The notes beneath the pieces were generated by a model, which saw only the letters and a program-made list of their open reading frames with translations, was not told the origin of the DNA and made no database searches. The position numbers were made by a program, and so were the translations under genes. A stretch of DNA of 64,000 nt from Lactobacillus amylovorus DSM 20531. GTDB taxonomy: Bacteria; Bacillota; Bacilli; Lactobacillales; Lactobacillaceae. Shown piece by piece: positions 48,526 through 56,367 of this stretch. The number at the start of each line of letters is the position of its first letter. Positions within the stretch are counted from its first letter, which is position 1. The stretch is taken from the NCBI RefSeq assembly GCF_002706375.1, contig NZ_CP017706.1, positions 1,798,001 through 1,862,000 on the forward strand, in the 5' to 3' direction.

Positions 48526-49905
48526 ATGAAAAAGAGCACAAAAAATATTTTGGCTGTTTTATCCGCGGCTTTTATGTCTTTTGTAGGAATTTTGACGGAA
48601 ACAAGTTTAAACGTTACATTTCCGACCATGATGAAAGAATTCAAAGTGTCGCTTGATACTATTCAGTGGACGACAACGGGCTATTTATTGATGATCGCCA
48701 TTATTATGATTTGTTCATCCTATTTAAATGACCGTTTTACTGCTAGACAGTTATTTATCATTGCCTGTGTTGGCTTTATGGTAGGTAGCGTTATTAGTGC
48801 GATTGCACCTAACTTTCCAATTTTGCTTTTGGGCAGACTGATTTCCGCATTAGGTGCTGGCTTAAGTACGCCACTAATGTTCAACTTGGTAACGGAGATT
48901 ATGCCACGATCTAAGTGGGGCGTTTATATGGGAATCGCTGGTTTAGTTGTCGCAATGGCACCAACCTTAGGGCCTGCCTTTGGTGGTATTACTACCTTCT
49001 ATCTAAACTGGCGTTGGATCTTTGTTTTCGTTACTATTTTTGCTCTGATTGCATTTGTTGCTGGAACACCAGTAATAGGGAAATATCATGATCAAGTTAA
49101 GAGTAGTTTTGATTATCTCTCATTTATTACATTAGCTGCAGCATTCATCACCTTAACATTGGGCGTTAACCAAATTAGCTATGGCATGGCTAATCCACTA
49201 TTATGGATTTTGTTAGTAGTTACCGCCTTATTAGTATGGGCTTTTGTAAAATTATCACAAAAATCATCCAAAAAATTATTGGATTTAGCAGTATTTAAAC
49301 AAAAAGCCTTTGTTTTTGGGGCACTAGCATACTTTCTTTTGCAATTTAACAATATTGGTATCAGTTTCGTTTTGCCTAACTATATCCAAATTGTAGGTAA
49401 ACAAAGTTCACTGGTTGGTGGCTTGGTATTACTTCCAGGAAGTATTATTGCTGGTTTACTTAACCCATATTTTGGTAGCTTATATGATAAACGTGGTGCT
49501 AAATTACCATTGTATCTAGGTGGCTTTTTTATGGCTCTTAGTTGTTTATTATTTGCTATTTTTGGTTTGAACCTAAGTGCAATGATGATCATAATTTTCT
49601 ATGGCATTATGATGATGGGTAACAGAATGTCTTTCAGTAATACTATGGCGGAAGCTTTAAAGGTAGAAACAGGTAAGTTGCGTGCTGACGCCACCGCTGT
49701 TTGTCAAACTAGTCAACAGCTTGCCGGTTCAGTTGGTACGACCATCCTTGCTTCAATTATGTCAGTTTGGCAAAAACAAGGTCATGGTTCTTATATAATG
49801 GCTACAGCTCAAGGTAGTCAAGCAGCCTTTTGCTTTACTTTGCTGATGAGTTTGATCATTATGTTTAGTTATTGGAAAATGTTTAGAGCAGAAAAAGCTA
49901 AATAA
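48526..49905 (+). CDS. MFS multidrug transporter, DHA2 (EmrB/QacA) type
   Basis: 459 aa, about 14 membrane helices. It has the DHA2 opening LTETSLNVTFPTMMKEF with TIQWTTTGYLL, motif A-like LNDRFTARQLF, and motif C AMAPTLGPAFGG, typical of drug/proton antiporters. Start ATG 48526 is chosen because AAGGAAGAGA lies just upstream; an earlier in-frame ATG precedes it. Substrate unknown. Confidence 0.87.
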   Translation: MKKSTKNILAVLSAAFMSFVGILTETSLNVTFPTMMKEFKVSLDTIQWTTTGYLLMIAIIMICSSYLNDRFTARQLFIIACVGFMVGSVISAIAPNFPILLLGRLISALGAGLSTPLMFNLVTEIMPRSKWGVYMGIAGLVVAMAPTLGPAFGGITTFYLNWRWIFVFVTIFALIAFVAGTPVIGKYHDQVKSSFDYLSFITLAAAFITLTLGVNQISYGMANPLLWILLVVTALLVWAFVKLSQKSSKKLLDLAVFKQKAFVFGALAYFLLQFNNIGISFVLPNYIQIVGKQSSLVGGLVLLPGSIIAGLLNPYFGSLYDKRGAKLPLYLGGFFMALSCLLFAIFGLNLSAMMIIIFYGIMMMGNRMSFSNTMAEALKVETGKLRADATAVCQTSQQLAGSVGTTILASIMSVWQKQGHGSYIMATAQGSQAAFCFTLLMSLIIMFSYWKMFRAEKAK

Positions 49906-49966
49906 ATTAGGCTAGATAAAGAAAATAAGTTATAATAATAGGCGGATGATGAAATTTAGTGAGAGA

Positions 49967-50000
49967 TAAAAAGACGGCTGACACACAGTCGTCTTTTTTC
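49967..50000. terminator. Bidirectional terminator between the MFS pump and the serine hydrolase
   Basis: Arms AAAAAGACGGCTG and AGTCGTCTTTTTT around ACACAC. Confidence 0.88.
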
Positions 50001-51013
50001 TATGCTTTGGAATTTTCTGCGAGGAAACTACGGATAATTTTTTCGCGCATGGCCAGGAAGATAGTGTTGTGACCAGTGGGATGCACGCGGTTAGTTAGCA
50101 AAATCAAACCTGTTTGTTTTAGTCGATCGAGAATGATCAAAGTACCGGTAAAACCAGTATGTAAAATGATGGGGGAATTTTGTTTAGGATCAAAGCGTAG
50201 GTCCCAGCCCCATGAACGTGGCTTAACACCTCTAGGTGTTTTGTCATCGAATAATTGGCTGACAGTATCTTGGCTAAAAGGAAGAACATCTCGCTTAAGA
50301 CCTAAGTATCCTTGACTAAAGGTGATTAGATCACGCATGTTGGAGAAAAGTCCAGCGGAGCCGCAATCACTGCCTAGTTGCCTTGCTTTGGGATCATGAG
50401 GGATGCCTTGCAACACCGTACCATCAACAATGGCAGTAGGTACGCAATCTTCTTTTTTTGGAGAAAAAGTCGTGTTAACAAGTGGCATTTGATCTAATAC
50501 CTCTTGAGTAGCCACTTCCTGCACTGGTTTGCCATAAATGCTTTTGATTACCAAGCCGAGTAGAATGAAGTTAGTGTCAGCATAGCGCATCTTGTGTTCA
50601 AAATCATCGGTAACAGGCAAGTTAATCAATGCTTTTAATAGTTCATCATGATTTAACTCATCGCGATGAGGAATCCAGCCGCGAATACCGCTGGTGTGAG
50701 TTAATAGATGGTAAAGTCGAATTCGTGGATCTTTGAATTCAGGAATGAATTGTTGCAAGGGCTCAGTGAAATTGAGTTTGCCTTGATCATAAAGCTTAAG
50801 CAGTACATTTTCTGTGGCTAACACCTTAGTTAGACTAGCAAGATCATATTCTGCGAAGGGGCTAAGTTGTGTAACCTCAGGATAAATGCTAGCAAAGCCC
50901 GTTGTCGAGGTGAAGATTTGTTTTTTATTAATAAAGGTATAATTAACACCAGGAACAATGCGATCAAACACCATTGACTCGATTAAATGTTGCGTTTTAT
51001 TGTAATTGATCAT
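50000..51013 (-). CDS. Beta-lactamase-family serine hydrolase (class C/PBP-like)
   Basis: 337 aa. The catalytic SxxK is SLTK near residue 60, the Tyr motif is YAD (MRYADTNFILLG, where class C enzymes usually have YSN), and the third motif is HTGFTG near residue 285. No signal peptide. Such proteins act as esterases, D-aminopeptidases or carboxypeptidases; true beta-lactamase activity is unlikely. Start ATG 51013, with GGTGAAA upstream. Confidence 0.85.
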   Translation of the reverse strand: MINYNKTQHLIESMVFDRIVPGVNYTFINKKQIFTSTTGFASIYPEVTQLSPFAEYDLASLTKVLATENVLLKLYDQGKLNFTEPLQQFIPEFKDPRIRLYHLLTHTSGIRGWIPHRDELNHDELLKALINLPVTDDFEHKMRYADTNFILLGLVIKSIYGKPVQEVATQEVLDQMPLVNTTFSPKKEDCVPTAIVDGTVLQGIPHDPKARQLGSDCGSAGLFSNMRDLITFSQGYLGLKRDVLPFSQDTVSQLFDDKTPRGVKPRSWGWDLRFDPKQNSPIILHTGFTGTLIILDRLKQTGLILLTNRVHPTGHNTIFLAMREKIIRSFLAENSKA

Positions 51014-51101
51014 TTGTATTTTTCACCGTCCATTACCACTAATTATAGACAAAATGACTTGACAAGCCTAGCAGAAAAAAGCATAATTATGAGTGTTGAT
51101 T

Positions 51102-51173
51102 CGCCCGTTGGTCAAATGGTTAAGACGCCACCCTCTCAAGGTGGAGTTATGAGTTCAATTCTCGTACGGGTGA
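51102..51173 (+). tRNA. tRNA-Glu (CTC)
   Basis: Cloverleaf with acceptor CGCCCGT/ACGGGTG, anticodon stem CCACC/GGTGG and loop CTCTCAA giving anticodon CTC, and T-arm GAGTTCAATTCTC. CCA is not encoded. It lies 5 bp before tRNA-Gln. Confidence 0.85.
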
Positions 51174-51178
51174 TTTAC

Positions 51179-51251
51179 TGGGATATAGCCAAATTGGTAA
51201 GGCACAGGATTCTGGTTCCTGGATGTTTGGGTTCGAGCCCCAATATCCCAA
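51179..51251 (+). tRNA. tRNA-Gln (CTG), island insertion site
   Basis: Acceptor TGGGATA/TATCCCA, anticodon stem CAGGA/TCCTG, loop TTCTGGT with anticodon CTG, and T-arm GGGTTCGAGCCCC. The island's attachment core begins in the T-loop (51232), so integration preserves the tRNA 3' end. Confidence 0.9.
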
Positions 51252-51254
51252 TAA
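51232..51254 (+). repeat. attL core of the tRNA-Gln island
   Basis: 23 bp beginning TTCGAGCCCCAATATCCC, identical to 58741-58763. It is the 3' end of tRNA-Gln. Confidence 0.9.
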
Positions 51255-51259
51255 TAGGA

Positions 51260-51308
51260 AAATGTCTTAATGCTGAAAGCTTCAAAAGCCCAGTGTTAAG
51301 GCATTTTT
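51260..51308 (+). terminator. Island-supplied terminator after tRNA-Gln
   Basis: Arms AAATGTCTTAATGCTG and CAGTGTTAAGGCATTT (with G-T pairs), then T5. Similar in layout to the one after tmRNA at 36361. The original tRNA terminator is at 58781, beyond attR. Confidence 0.7.
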
Positions 51309-51354
51309 GTTTTTTACGATTTTCTGAAATTAGGTGAAAATAAGCAAAATAATA

Positions 51355-51373
51355 CAATATTCTAAGCAATATT
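51355..51373 (+). repeat. Integrase-arm candidate repeat, left
   Basis: CAATATTCTAAGCAATATT, identical and in the same orientation at 58672-58690, each close to an attachment core. Confidence 0.65.
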
Positions 51374-51433
51374 TTTACTGGCATTTACTAGCACCAAAAA
51401 ATATAAAATTGGTCTAGTTGAAATTGTTTTAGT

Positions 51434-51463
51434 GTGTAGGTGGGCTAATCTTAGATGTTTAAC
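51434..51463 (+). repeat. Island box 1 (~30-bp dispersed repeat)
   Basis: GTGTAGGTGGGCTAATCTTA and the following 10 bases up to GTTTAAC. Related copies: 36502-36531 (plus), 55208-55239 (minus), 57456-57487 (minus). A TATAAT follows at 51470-51475. Confidence 0.75.
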
Positions 51464-51509
51464 CATGATATAATAAGCATGTATCATATTTATGTTAATA
51501 ACCAACGAA

Positions 51510-51540
51510 CCAACGTTGTGGGGCGTTGGTTTTATTTTTA
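51510..51540 (+). terminator. Leader terminator before the ArpU-like gene
   Basis: CCAACG/CGTTGG hairpin followed by TTTTATTTTTA, about 35 bp after a likely start of transcription and 45 bp before the gene. It may attenuate the gene or end a small RNA. A near copy is at 36563-36592 in the relic. Confidence 0.65.
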
Positions 51541-51584
51541 TCTGTGCCATAATCAATAGCTATAGAGTAGGCGAGTTAATAATT

Positions 51585-51971
51585 ATGAAGCATCAACAAG
51601 TAAGAAATTTCTTTAAAGAAGATTATCCTAGATTAGCATTGTTAGCCACTGGGCGATGCTTGTCCGAATCTTCAGTAAAAACCATCAAAGTAAACATAAG
51701 CGAGAAGGGTGGTTTTGCTTACTATCAGAACGTTTACGCCTTGGCTAGTACTACCATAGCGGAATTAGAAAATACCGCTGTGCATCCCTATAGAACGCTT
51801 ATTATTGAACACTACATCAAGCATACAAGGCTAAAAGACCTTGAGCCATTAATAGGCTTTAAGCATAGCGCTACATGTAAGAAAATAAATGAAGCCTTAG
51901 TTTGTTTTGCTAATGAGTACAATAAGCAAGCAGATAGATATAATTTAGAATTTAGATTTCAATTAAAATAA
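51585..51971 (+). CDS. ArpU-family phage-type transcriptional regulator
   Basis: 128 aa. The start VRNFFKEDYPRLALLATGR resembles the V(R/K)xFFxxDYPRLxRMA opening of ArpU proteins. The C-terminal third (YIKHTRLKDLEPLIGFKHSATCKKINEALVCFANEY) looks like a sigma-region-4 type helix-turn-helix. ArpU-type proteins activate late/packaging genes in phages of Gram-positive bacteria. Start ATG 51585 is used because the family begins there; the ribosome site is weak (GGCGAG). In a capsid-less island it could act on helper-phage late promoters; this is an inference. Confidence 0.65.
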   Translation: MKHQQVRNFFKEDYPRLALLATGRCLSESSVKTIKVNISEKGGFAYYQNVYALASTTIAELENTAVHPYRTLIIEHYIKHTRLKDLEPLIGFKHSATCKKINEALVCFANEYNKQADRYNLEFRFQLK

Positions 51972-52479
51972 GCACCAGTAAAAATTAATTACTGGTGCTT
52001 ATGCGTAATTTTAAGAGGGGTTAGGGCTGTTAAATTGGTTAATGAAGTAGATTATCCTAGAGCCTGCTAAAGCCCATTATATCGAAGATTTAGAGGTCAA
52101 ACCCTATAAACATAAAAGCCTAGAAAGTTAACAATAATTAACATTTTTATATTATTTATTAATGCAACATTAGCATCTTATCAAAATAGGGCTAAACCTT
52201 GATAAATACTGGCATTAAGCTATCAATAAAAAGCCCTTATTTGTTTGAAAATGTTAGATTTTTAATAGCGACATAAAAGCCCCCAAACCTGTAAAAATAT
52301 GAACCTAATTAATTGAAGAAATGCTGTTATATCAATACTTTCAAATGAATTAATCAAGTTCATATTTAACAAGTTAAAAAGGGGCTATTTTGCGTTATTT
52401 TGCTTCTTTAGAACCTGACAAAACCTGACGTTATTGCAATAAAAAAGAACCGCTGTAAAACAGTTCTCTTAAATAATAG
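51972..52479. other. Noncoding, strongly structured island segment
   Basis: No credible gene. It holds a hairpin just after the ArpU-like gene (arms AAGCACCAGTAA and TTACTGGTGCTT), then AT-rich DNA with several AAAGCCC tracts. A nested inverted repeat follows: outer AAAAGCCCC (about 52275) with GGGGCTATTTT (52381-52391), inner AAATATGAAC (52295-52304) with GTTCATATTT (52358-52367), and ATTAATT with AATTAAT inside. Last is a minus-strand terminator (arms AGAACTG/CGGTTCT, T6) at 52443-52466. Confidence 0.6.
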
Positions 52480-52644
52480 TTATGATCTATTTTTATTCTT
52501 AGCTTTATCATTCCAATATTTACGGCTTTCAGCCATCTTCTTTTTCATTTTCTTTCTATCCTTTTCAAATTGTTCAGGTGGGATACTGTCTATAATTTCA
52601 TCTACATTATCTAAAGTTATAGGTGTTTTCTTGTCTTTTTCCAT
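52480..52644 (-). CDS. Small charged protein, 54 aa
   Basis: ATG at 52644-52642 with GAGGTGG 7 bases before it. Starts MEKDKKTPITLDNVDEIIDS, followed by PPEQFEKDRKKMKKKMAESR and a basic end. No membrane segment; a charged helix is likely. Followed by a terminator at 52466-52443, so it forms the end of a minus-strand unit. Family not recognised; the ribosome site, charge pattern and terminator argue for a real gene. Confidence 0.65.
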   Translation of the reverse strand: MEKDKKTPITLDNVDEIIDSIPPEQFEKDRKKMKKKMAESRKYWNDKAKNKNRS

Positions 52645-52805
52645 TTATTAACCACCTCACTTAACATCATAGTAACAAAATAGGTGCATCCCTGAAAAGG
52701 AATACACCTTGATTAGTGCCGATTTCGACATTTATTAAACTTTACCTAAATGCAAGCACACCACCGCCCGAGGGCTTATTTTCTGGTCAACTAAAAGCCC
52801 CCGAA

Positions 52806-53021
52806 TTAGGACCTAAGGTAAATAATTAATGCTGAATACTCAACGTAGACGTCCATATCCTCACCAGAACCGTACGGGCTTGCACAAGTATTGTATTTGA
52901 TTTCTTGGATAACCAATTTAGGATTATTTTCTAAAAAGTAGTTGACTTGATTAGTTAGCTGTTCTTTAGTTTTGGCGCTAATGGTTTCAACTTTTAAATT
53001 ACGTGCTGTTTGTTTAGTCAT
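52806..53021 (-). CDS. Small protein, 71 aa (Cse60-like)
   Basis: MTKQTARNLKVETISAKTKE, then EQLTNQVNYFLENNPKLVIQ, an I-x-E-I-K-Y strand and the end VYVEYSALIIYLRS. The pattern of an N-terminal helix and a closing YSALIIY strand recalls the small Cse60-like proteins common in phages and bacilli; assignment tentative. It overlaps the next gene upstream by 8 bases, with AGAAAGAAGG before its start. Confidence 0.6.
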   Translation of the reverse strand: MTKQTARNLKVETISAKTKEQLTNQVNYFLENNPKLVIQEIKYNTCASPYGSGEDMDVYVEYSALIIYLRS

Positions 53022-53328
53022 AATTGACCTTCTTTCTATTTACTTTACTTGGTGTAAATGTATAACGATAGCCTTTCATTTTGTCGTTAATGGTTTCAAC
53101 GATTAACCTACCAGTAGTGGGATGAAGCTTGAACCTAATAATAAATCGTGGCGAATCTAGTTCGCTTAAATAATCGTTTGTTTGAGCTACAACCGCCAGT
53201 CGTGTTAAATCATTAGCCATATTTCTGGCTATGGTATGACCGTAATTACATTCAGTTTCTTTAATGAATTGCATAATGTTAGACTGTATGGAATCAGGAT
53301 TAGTTATTTTTGCTCTTCTATGTGTCAT
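53014..53328 (-). CDS. Hypothetical island protein, 104 aa
   Basis: Start placed at ATG 53328 (MTHRRAKITN) after GAAAGAAAA; the frame is open 30 bases further. Mixed alpha/beta composition with a C-terminal half of alternating strands (RFIIRFKLHPTTGRLIVETI). Not recognised. It lies just downstream of the rep/ori segment and overlaps the 71-aa gene. Confidence 0.6.
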   Translation of the reverse strand: MTHRRAKITNPDSIQSNIMQFIKETECNYGHTIARNMANDLTRLAVVAQTNDYLSELDSPRFIIRFKLHPTTGRLIVETINDKMKGYRYTFTPSKVNRKKVNYD

Positions 53329-53352
53329 AAGTAATTTTCTTTCTATTCTGCT

Positions 53353-53382
53353 AGCCACCGCTATTGGCGTAGCGAGGTGGTT
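53353..53382. repeat. GC-rich inverted repeat beside the putative origin
   Basis: CCACC...GGTGG with inner GCT/AGC. It stands out in an AT-rich stretch and has no T tract, so it is not an obvious terminator. Confidence 0.45.
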
Positions 53383-53419
53383 TGCTGTTTTGGCGAGTTG
53401 TTTAATTCAAATGTGAGGT

Positions 53420-53675
53420 AGTAGACACAAAAACATGTCCAATGGACATAAATTAAAATCTTGTAAACCCTTGTGGCTGTAGGCTAGGACACAAAGACAC
53501 AAAATACACTTTTTTTTAAAAGCTATATATATGTGTGTAAAATTTTTAGATCTATATATATTTATTACTTTTATGTCTTTTAAGTCCAAAGTATATATAG
53601 AGTAGTAATAACAAGGCTTGAGCATGGACACAAACGGTTTATTTTCGTGTCCTTTCTATGTCCTTTATGTCCACT
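53420..53675. other. Putative replication origin of the island
   Basis: At the 3' end of rep, short repeats flank about 90 bp of very AT-rich DNA. Left set: GACACAAAA near 53424, a palindrome ATGTCC-AAT-GGACAT at 53435-53449, GGACACAAA at 53487-53495 and GACACAAAA at 53496-53504. Right set: GGACACAAA at 53626-53634, then inverted GTGTCC (53647), ATGTCC (53658) and ATGTCC (53667) inside the rep 3' end. SaPI origins have this form: iteron sets either side of an AT-rich core, 3' of rep. No credible gene lies in 53329-53638. Confidence 0.65.
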
Positions 53676-55132
53676 TCGTTTATGTTTCCTGAATAAGTAT
53701 TAAATTCAATATTTAGCCAAACTTGTAATTTATGGTTATCTCTCCATCTTCTACCTTGTTTAATATCTGTATCTTTGCGAATCCTTTTATTAAATTCTCT
53801 ATCAGTTTCAAGCCCTAGTTTATGACCCGTAACTTCAAACCATCTTTTATAGACTTGATAGGTAGTATCCTGAAATTTATAACCATGGTCAGTGGGAACA
53901 ATGATTTCATTTACAAACTGTAAAAATGGGTCACTGTCTATTTTATTTTGTTCAAGAATTTCATTACTTTCTTTAGTGCGAATCATAACACCATCAATTT
54001 TTACATCTATAGCTTTTTTTACAATCCATTCTAGTAATTCCTTGTTGTAAATATATTCATCTTTGATTTTTCTATTATCAGCATTTTCAATGTAATGTTT
54101 ATTAAATTTAATTACTCGAATACGTCTATAGTTGGCACCAGTATTGTCTTTAAATTTTGGTAACTCATTTAAAGATTGAACAATTAAACATGTAGGCTTA
54201 TAAGAGTATACCTTTTCAAATTTGTCATTAATAACGATAGTGTCACCAGTAGCTGCACTTTTAAAATTCTCGCTAGAATCAATAGGCTTTTTAGGGTCGT
54301 TATCATCTCCTATAACAAGAGGCTTGTTAACTATGGTAGCTAATACGGCATCTTTTTCAAATTGATTTAATTTAATTGACGCATAATTATTTTTACCTGC
54401 TATATTTTGTAATAGCTGTTCAAATGTCCCTTTACCCGCCGAACCGTTAGCATTATCTAGTAAAAATACAGAAGAATGATAACTATAATTGCTATTAATT
54501 ACAGCTTTGAAAGTTTGCCATATAAGTTTAATTTTATCTTCTTTATTTTCTGCAATATCTTCATTAATCCACTTGCTAAAGCTCCAATTATCGAAGGCGG
54601 GTTCTTTGGCGTTGGGATTATAATTTACAGCTATCTTAGATGTAAAAACATATTTAGGGGAATATGCTAATAGCTTATGCTTTTTAGCATCAAAAATTCC
54701 ATTGCCTAAAGCATATAAATTAGGGTCATTTGTTAGAAAAAGCCTTTTGCTCTCGATCCTAAGTTTAGATTTAACTTCTCTTATATTTCTTTCTGTAATT
54801 TGAGGTTCAACTATATTAATTAGTTCTTCAATTAGTAAAGTATTCTTTTCATAAATACCAGATTCAGGATTATAAAAATATAATGCTGATTTTTGCCAAT
54901 CTTCTATATCATTACCCAAAACCGCCCAAATAATGTGGTCTTCAAGAATATTTGTTACTGTTCTCATAGGCAAAACAATGTTCTTGTCTTTCTTATCGCT
55001 TTTATCTTTTAATAGCTGTCTTCTCTCATGACCATCATTTCTCAATATACTTTTAAGGTATGTTAAACTAATAGGAGAATTATTAAATTCATCTACGAGT
55101 TTTTGATCTAATTTAGGTGTTATATTTTCCAT
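53639..55132 (-). CDS. Replication helicase/primase-like protein (P4/D5 type)
   Basis: 497 aa. The N-terminal region resembles the D5_N domain. The central SF3-type helicase has a P-loop-like ANGSAGKGTFEQ near residue 235 (the usual reading is GxGxNGKST, so it deviates), an acidic VIGDDNDP Walker B region and LIVQSLNELPKFKD with YRRIRVIKF. A C-terminal winged-helix part begins DPFLQFVNEIIVP. No archaeo-eukaryotic or TOPRIM primase domain is seen. Start either ATG 55132 or TTG 55138 after AAAGGA. Island replication initiator by context. Confidence 0.8.
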   Translation of the reverse strand: MENITPKLDQKLVDEFNNSPISLTYLKSILRNDGHERRQLLKDKSDKKDKNIVLPMRTVTNILEDHIIWAVLGNDIEDWQKSALYFYNPESGIYEKNTLLIEELINIVEPQITERNIREVKSKLRIESKRLFLTNDPNLYALGNGIFDAKKHKLLAYSPKYVFTSKIAVNYNPNAKEPAFDNWSFSKWINEDIAENKEDKIKLIWQTFKAVINSNYSYHSSVFLLDNANGSAGKGTFEQLLQNIAGKNNYASIKLNQFEKDAVLATIVNKPLVIGDDNDPKKPIDSSENFKSAATGDTIVINDKFEKVYSYKPTCLIVQSLNELPKFKDNTGANYRRIRVIKFNKHYIENADNRKIKDEYIYNKELLEWIVKKAIDVKIDGVMIRTKESNEILEQNKIDSDPFLQFVNEIIVPTDHGYKFQDTTYQVYKRWFEVTGHKLGLETDREFNKRIRKDTDIKQGRRWRDNHKLQVWLNIEFNTYSGNINEVDIKDIERTRK

Positions 55133-55207
55133 GTACAAAAGTTCCTTTCACATAAATTATTAATAATCCGATATTATATGTAGCTCAATTTAAACCACCA
55201 CCTTTTA

Positions 55208-55239
55208 GTTAAATACTTAAGATTAATCTACCTGCACAC
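55208..55239 (-). repeat. Island box 2
   Basis: Minus-strand copy reading GTGTGCAGGTAGATTAATCT and on to TATTTAAC, between the HTH gene and rep, pointing toward rep. Confidence 0.75.
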
Positions 55240-55253
55240 TTAATATATTTTCC

Positions 55254-55562
55254 TTAGTCCTTAACTACGCCCATAGTTACGGGCTTTTTATTTTGCTTTT
55301 GTGACGGCATCTCATGGGACGCAAGCCACGCTGTTATACTTGCTTTTCCATAGAGTTTGCGACCGTCAATGTTTGCCACTGGCATTCCTAAAGAAGCCCA
55401 GTATGTAATAGTTGAATCAGCAACGCCAAAATATTTAGCGATTTCTTTGCGGTTTAAATATGGTTTGCTTGAGGTAGTAGCTTGCTTGATTGCGTCCCTC
55501 ACAACGTTAAGCACATAGGTTTTAATTTCTGTTTCTTGTTGTTGGTCTAACTTAAATTCCAT
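55254..55562 (-). CDS. HTH DNA-binding protein (excisionase/AlpA-like)
   Basis: 102 aa; ATG 55562 after AAGGAG. The middle has a MerR/excisionase-type helix-turn-helix: YLNRKEIAKYFGVADSTITYW followed by LGMPVANIDGRKLYGKASI, the short wing that binds DNA in Xis/AlpA proteins. The N-terminal 40 residues are helical. Likely excision factor and/or transcription activator; it is a good candidate for the protein that binds the 30-bp boxes, one of which follows its own gene. Confidence 0.75.
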   Translation of the reverse strand: MEFKLDQQQETEIKTYVLNVVRDAIKQATTSSKPYLNRKEIAKYFGVADSTITYWASLGMPVANIDGRKLYGKASITAWLASHEMPSQKQNKKPVTMGVVKD

Positions 55563-55566
55563 TGTG

Positions 55567-55791
55567 TTAGTTCTCCTTAATTGCTTTAGCATTGTCCGTT
55601 AAGTCGGTTGAATAATCAGCAAGTTCATTGGTTAAATGCTGTAGCATCTTTTTAGTACTCATAGGGTCGGACGGGTCATCTTCCGGCACATTTTCAATTA
55701 TCTTAGACAATAACCCATAGCTAACAAATAATTGTTCTGCAATTCTGTTCATTTCATATAATGCTTGATGCAATTTAATTTCATTGTTCAT
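55567..55791 (-). CDS. Hypothetical island protein, 74 aa
   Basis: MNNEIKLHQALYEMNRIAEQ and a helical, acidic remainder ending NAKAIKEN. GGAGG 8 bases before ATG 55791. Reads as two or three helices; not recognised. Part of the tightly packed early leftward operon, 4 bp before the HTH gene. Confidence 0.65.
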   Translation of the reverse strand: MNNEIKLHQALYEMNRIAEQLFVSYGLLSKIIENVPEDDPSDPMSTKKMLQHLTNELADYSTDLTDNAKAIKEN

Positions 55792-55793
55792 TG

Positions 55794-56012
55794 TTAAGCC
55801 TCCATAGGTTCTAATTCATCAAAATCATATTCATTGCTTTGTAGTTCTTGAATGGTTTGGGCTAGTTCATTTCTCATAACCTCTATATATCTTTCAGGAA
55901 TCTTATTTCGTCCATATTCCATAATCGTACCGTCTACAAATGCACAATAGAGGCAACCGTCCTTATACCAACGATTTACCACGTTTGAACCGTCTGCACT
56001 GTAATTAGTCAT
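55794..56012 (-). CDS. Hypothetical island protein, 72 aa
   Basis: Begins MTNYSADGSNVVNRWYKDGC, then a short beta hairpin and an acidic C-terminal helix (NELAQTIQELQSNEYDFDELEPMEA). Overlaps the Cro-like gene by 8 bases, so translationally coupled. Not recognised. Confidence 0.65.
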   Translation of the reverse strand: MTNYSADGSNVVNRWYKDGCLYCAFVDGTIMEYGRNKIPERYIEVMRNELAQTIQELQSNEYDFDELEPMEA

Positions 56013-56244
56013 GGTTTACCACCGCCTTAGTGGGATGCACTCTAGTAGACAATTCATATTCATTAATTAACCAGTCATTTAACTTTTTGAACGTCTTTGA
56101 ATTAACGTTGCGGTGGTCATGCTTGAAAATATCTATCAAAGTCCAACGACTTACACCAGTTGCTCTTTCTAGTCCCCTGATAGACATATTCAGTTCGCCA
56201 CGTTTTCTCTTAATTGCGATTACTTGATTTTCTGTTAGTTTCAT
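56005..56244 (-). CDS. Cro-like HTH regulator
   Basis: 79 aa. A lambda-type helix-turn-helix in MSIRGLERATGVSRWTLIDIF, followed by a short tail. First gene of the leftward operon, starting 17 bp from the operator cluster and opposite the repressor gene. AAAGGAC precedes ATG 56244. Expected to act against the repressor at the shared operators. Confidence 0.8.
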   Translation of the reverse strand: MKLTENQVIAIKRKRGELNMSIRGLERATGVSRWTLIDIFKHDHRNVNSKTFKKLNDWLINEYELSTRVHPTKAVVNHD

Positions 56245-56260
56245 TTTGTTTTGTCCTTTC

Positions 56261-56327
56261 TACCAATCTGGTAACATTATAATTCCCAAAACGGGAGAAA
56301 GTCAACATAAATATTCCCAATTCGGTA
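56261..56327. promoter_or_regulatory. Three operator sites between cro-like and repressor genes
   Basis: Three 13-bp near-palindromes: TACCAATCTGGTA (56261-56273), TCCCAAAACGGGA (56284-56296) and TCCCAATTCGGTA (56315-56327). All have 4-bp arms around 5 bp, with centres 23 and 31 bp apart. The layout is that of a phage genetic switch. Confidence 0.8.
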
Positions 56328-56367
56328 AAATAATGTTAAACTCATTTTGTAAAGAGGTGAAAACAAT

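Noticed and set aside
53407..53631. A 74-codon minus-strand frame between rep and the 104-aa gene
   Set aside because: Low-complexity, Cys/Tyr-rich reading of AT-rich DNA with no ribosome site; the repeats make an origin more likely.
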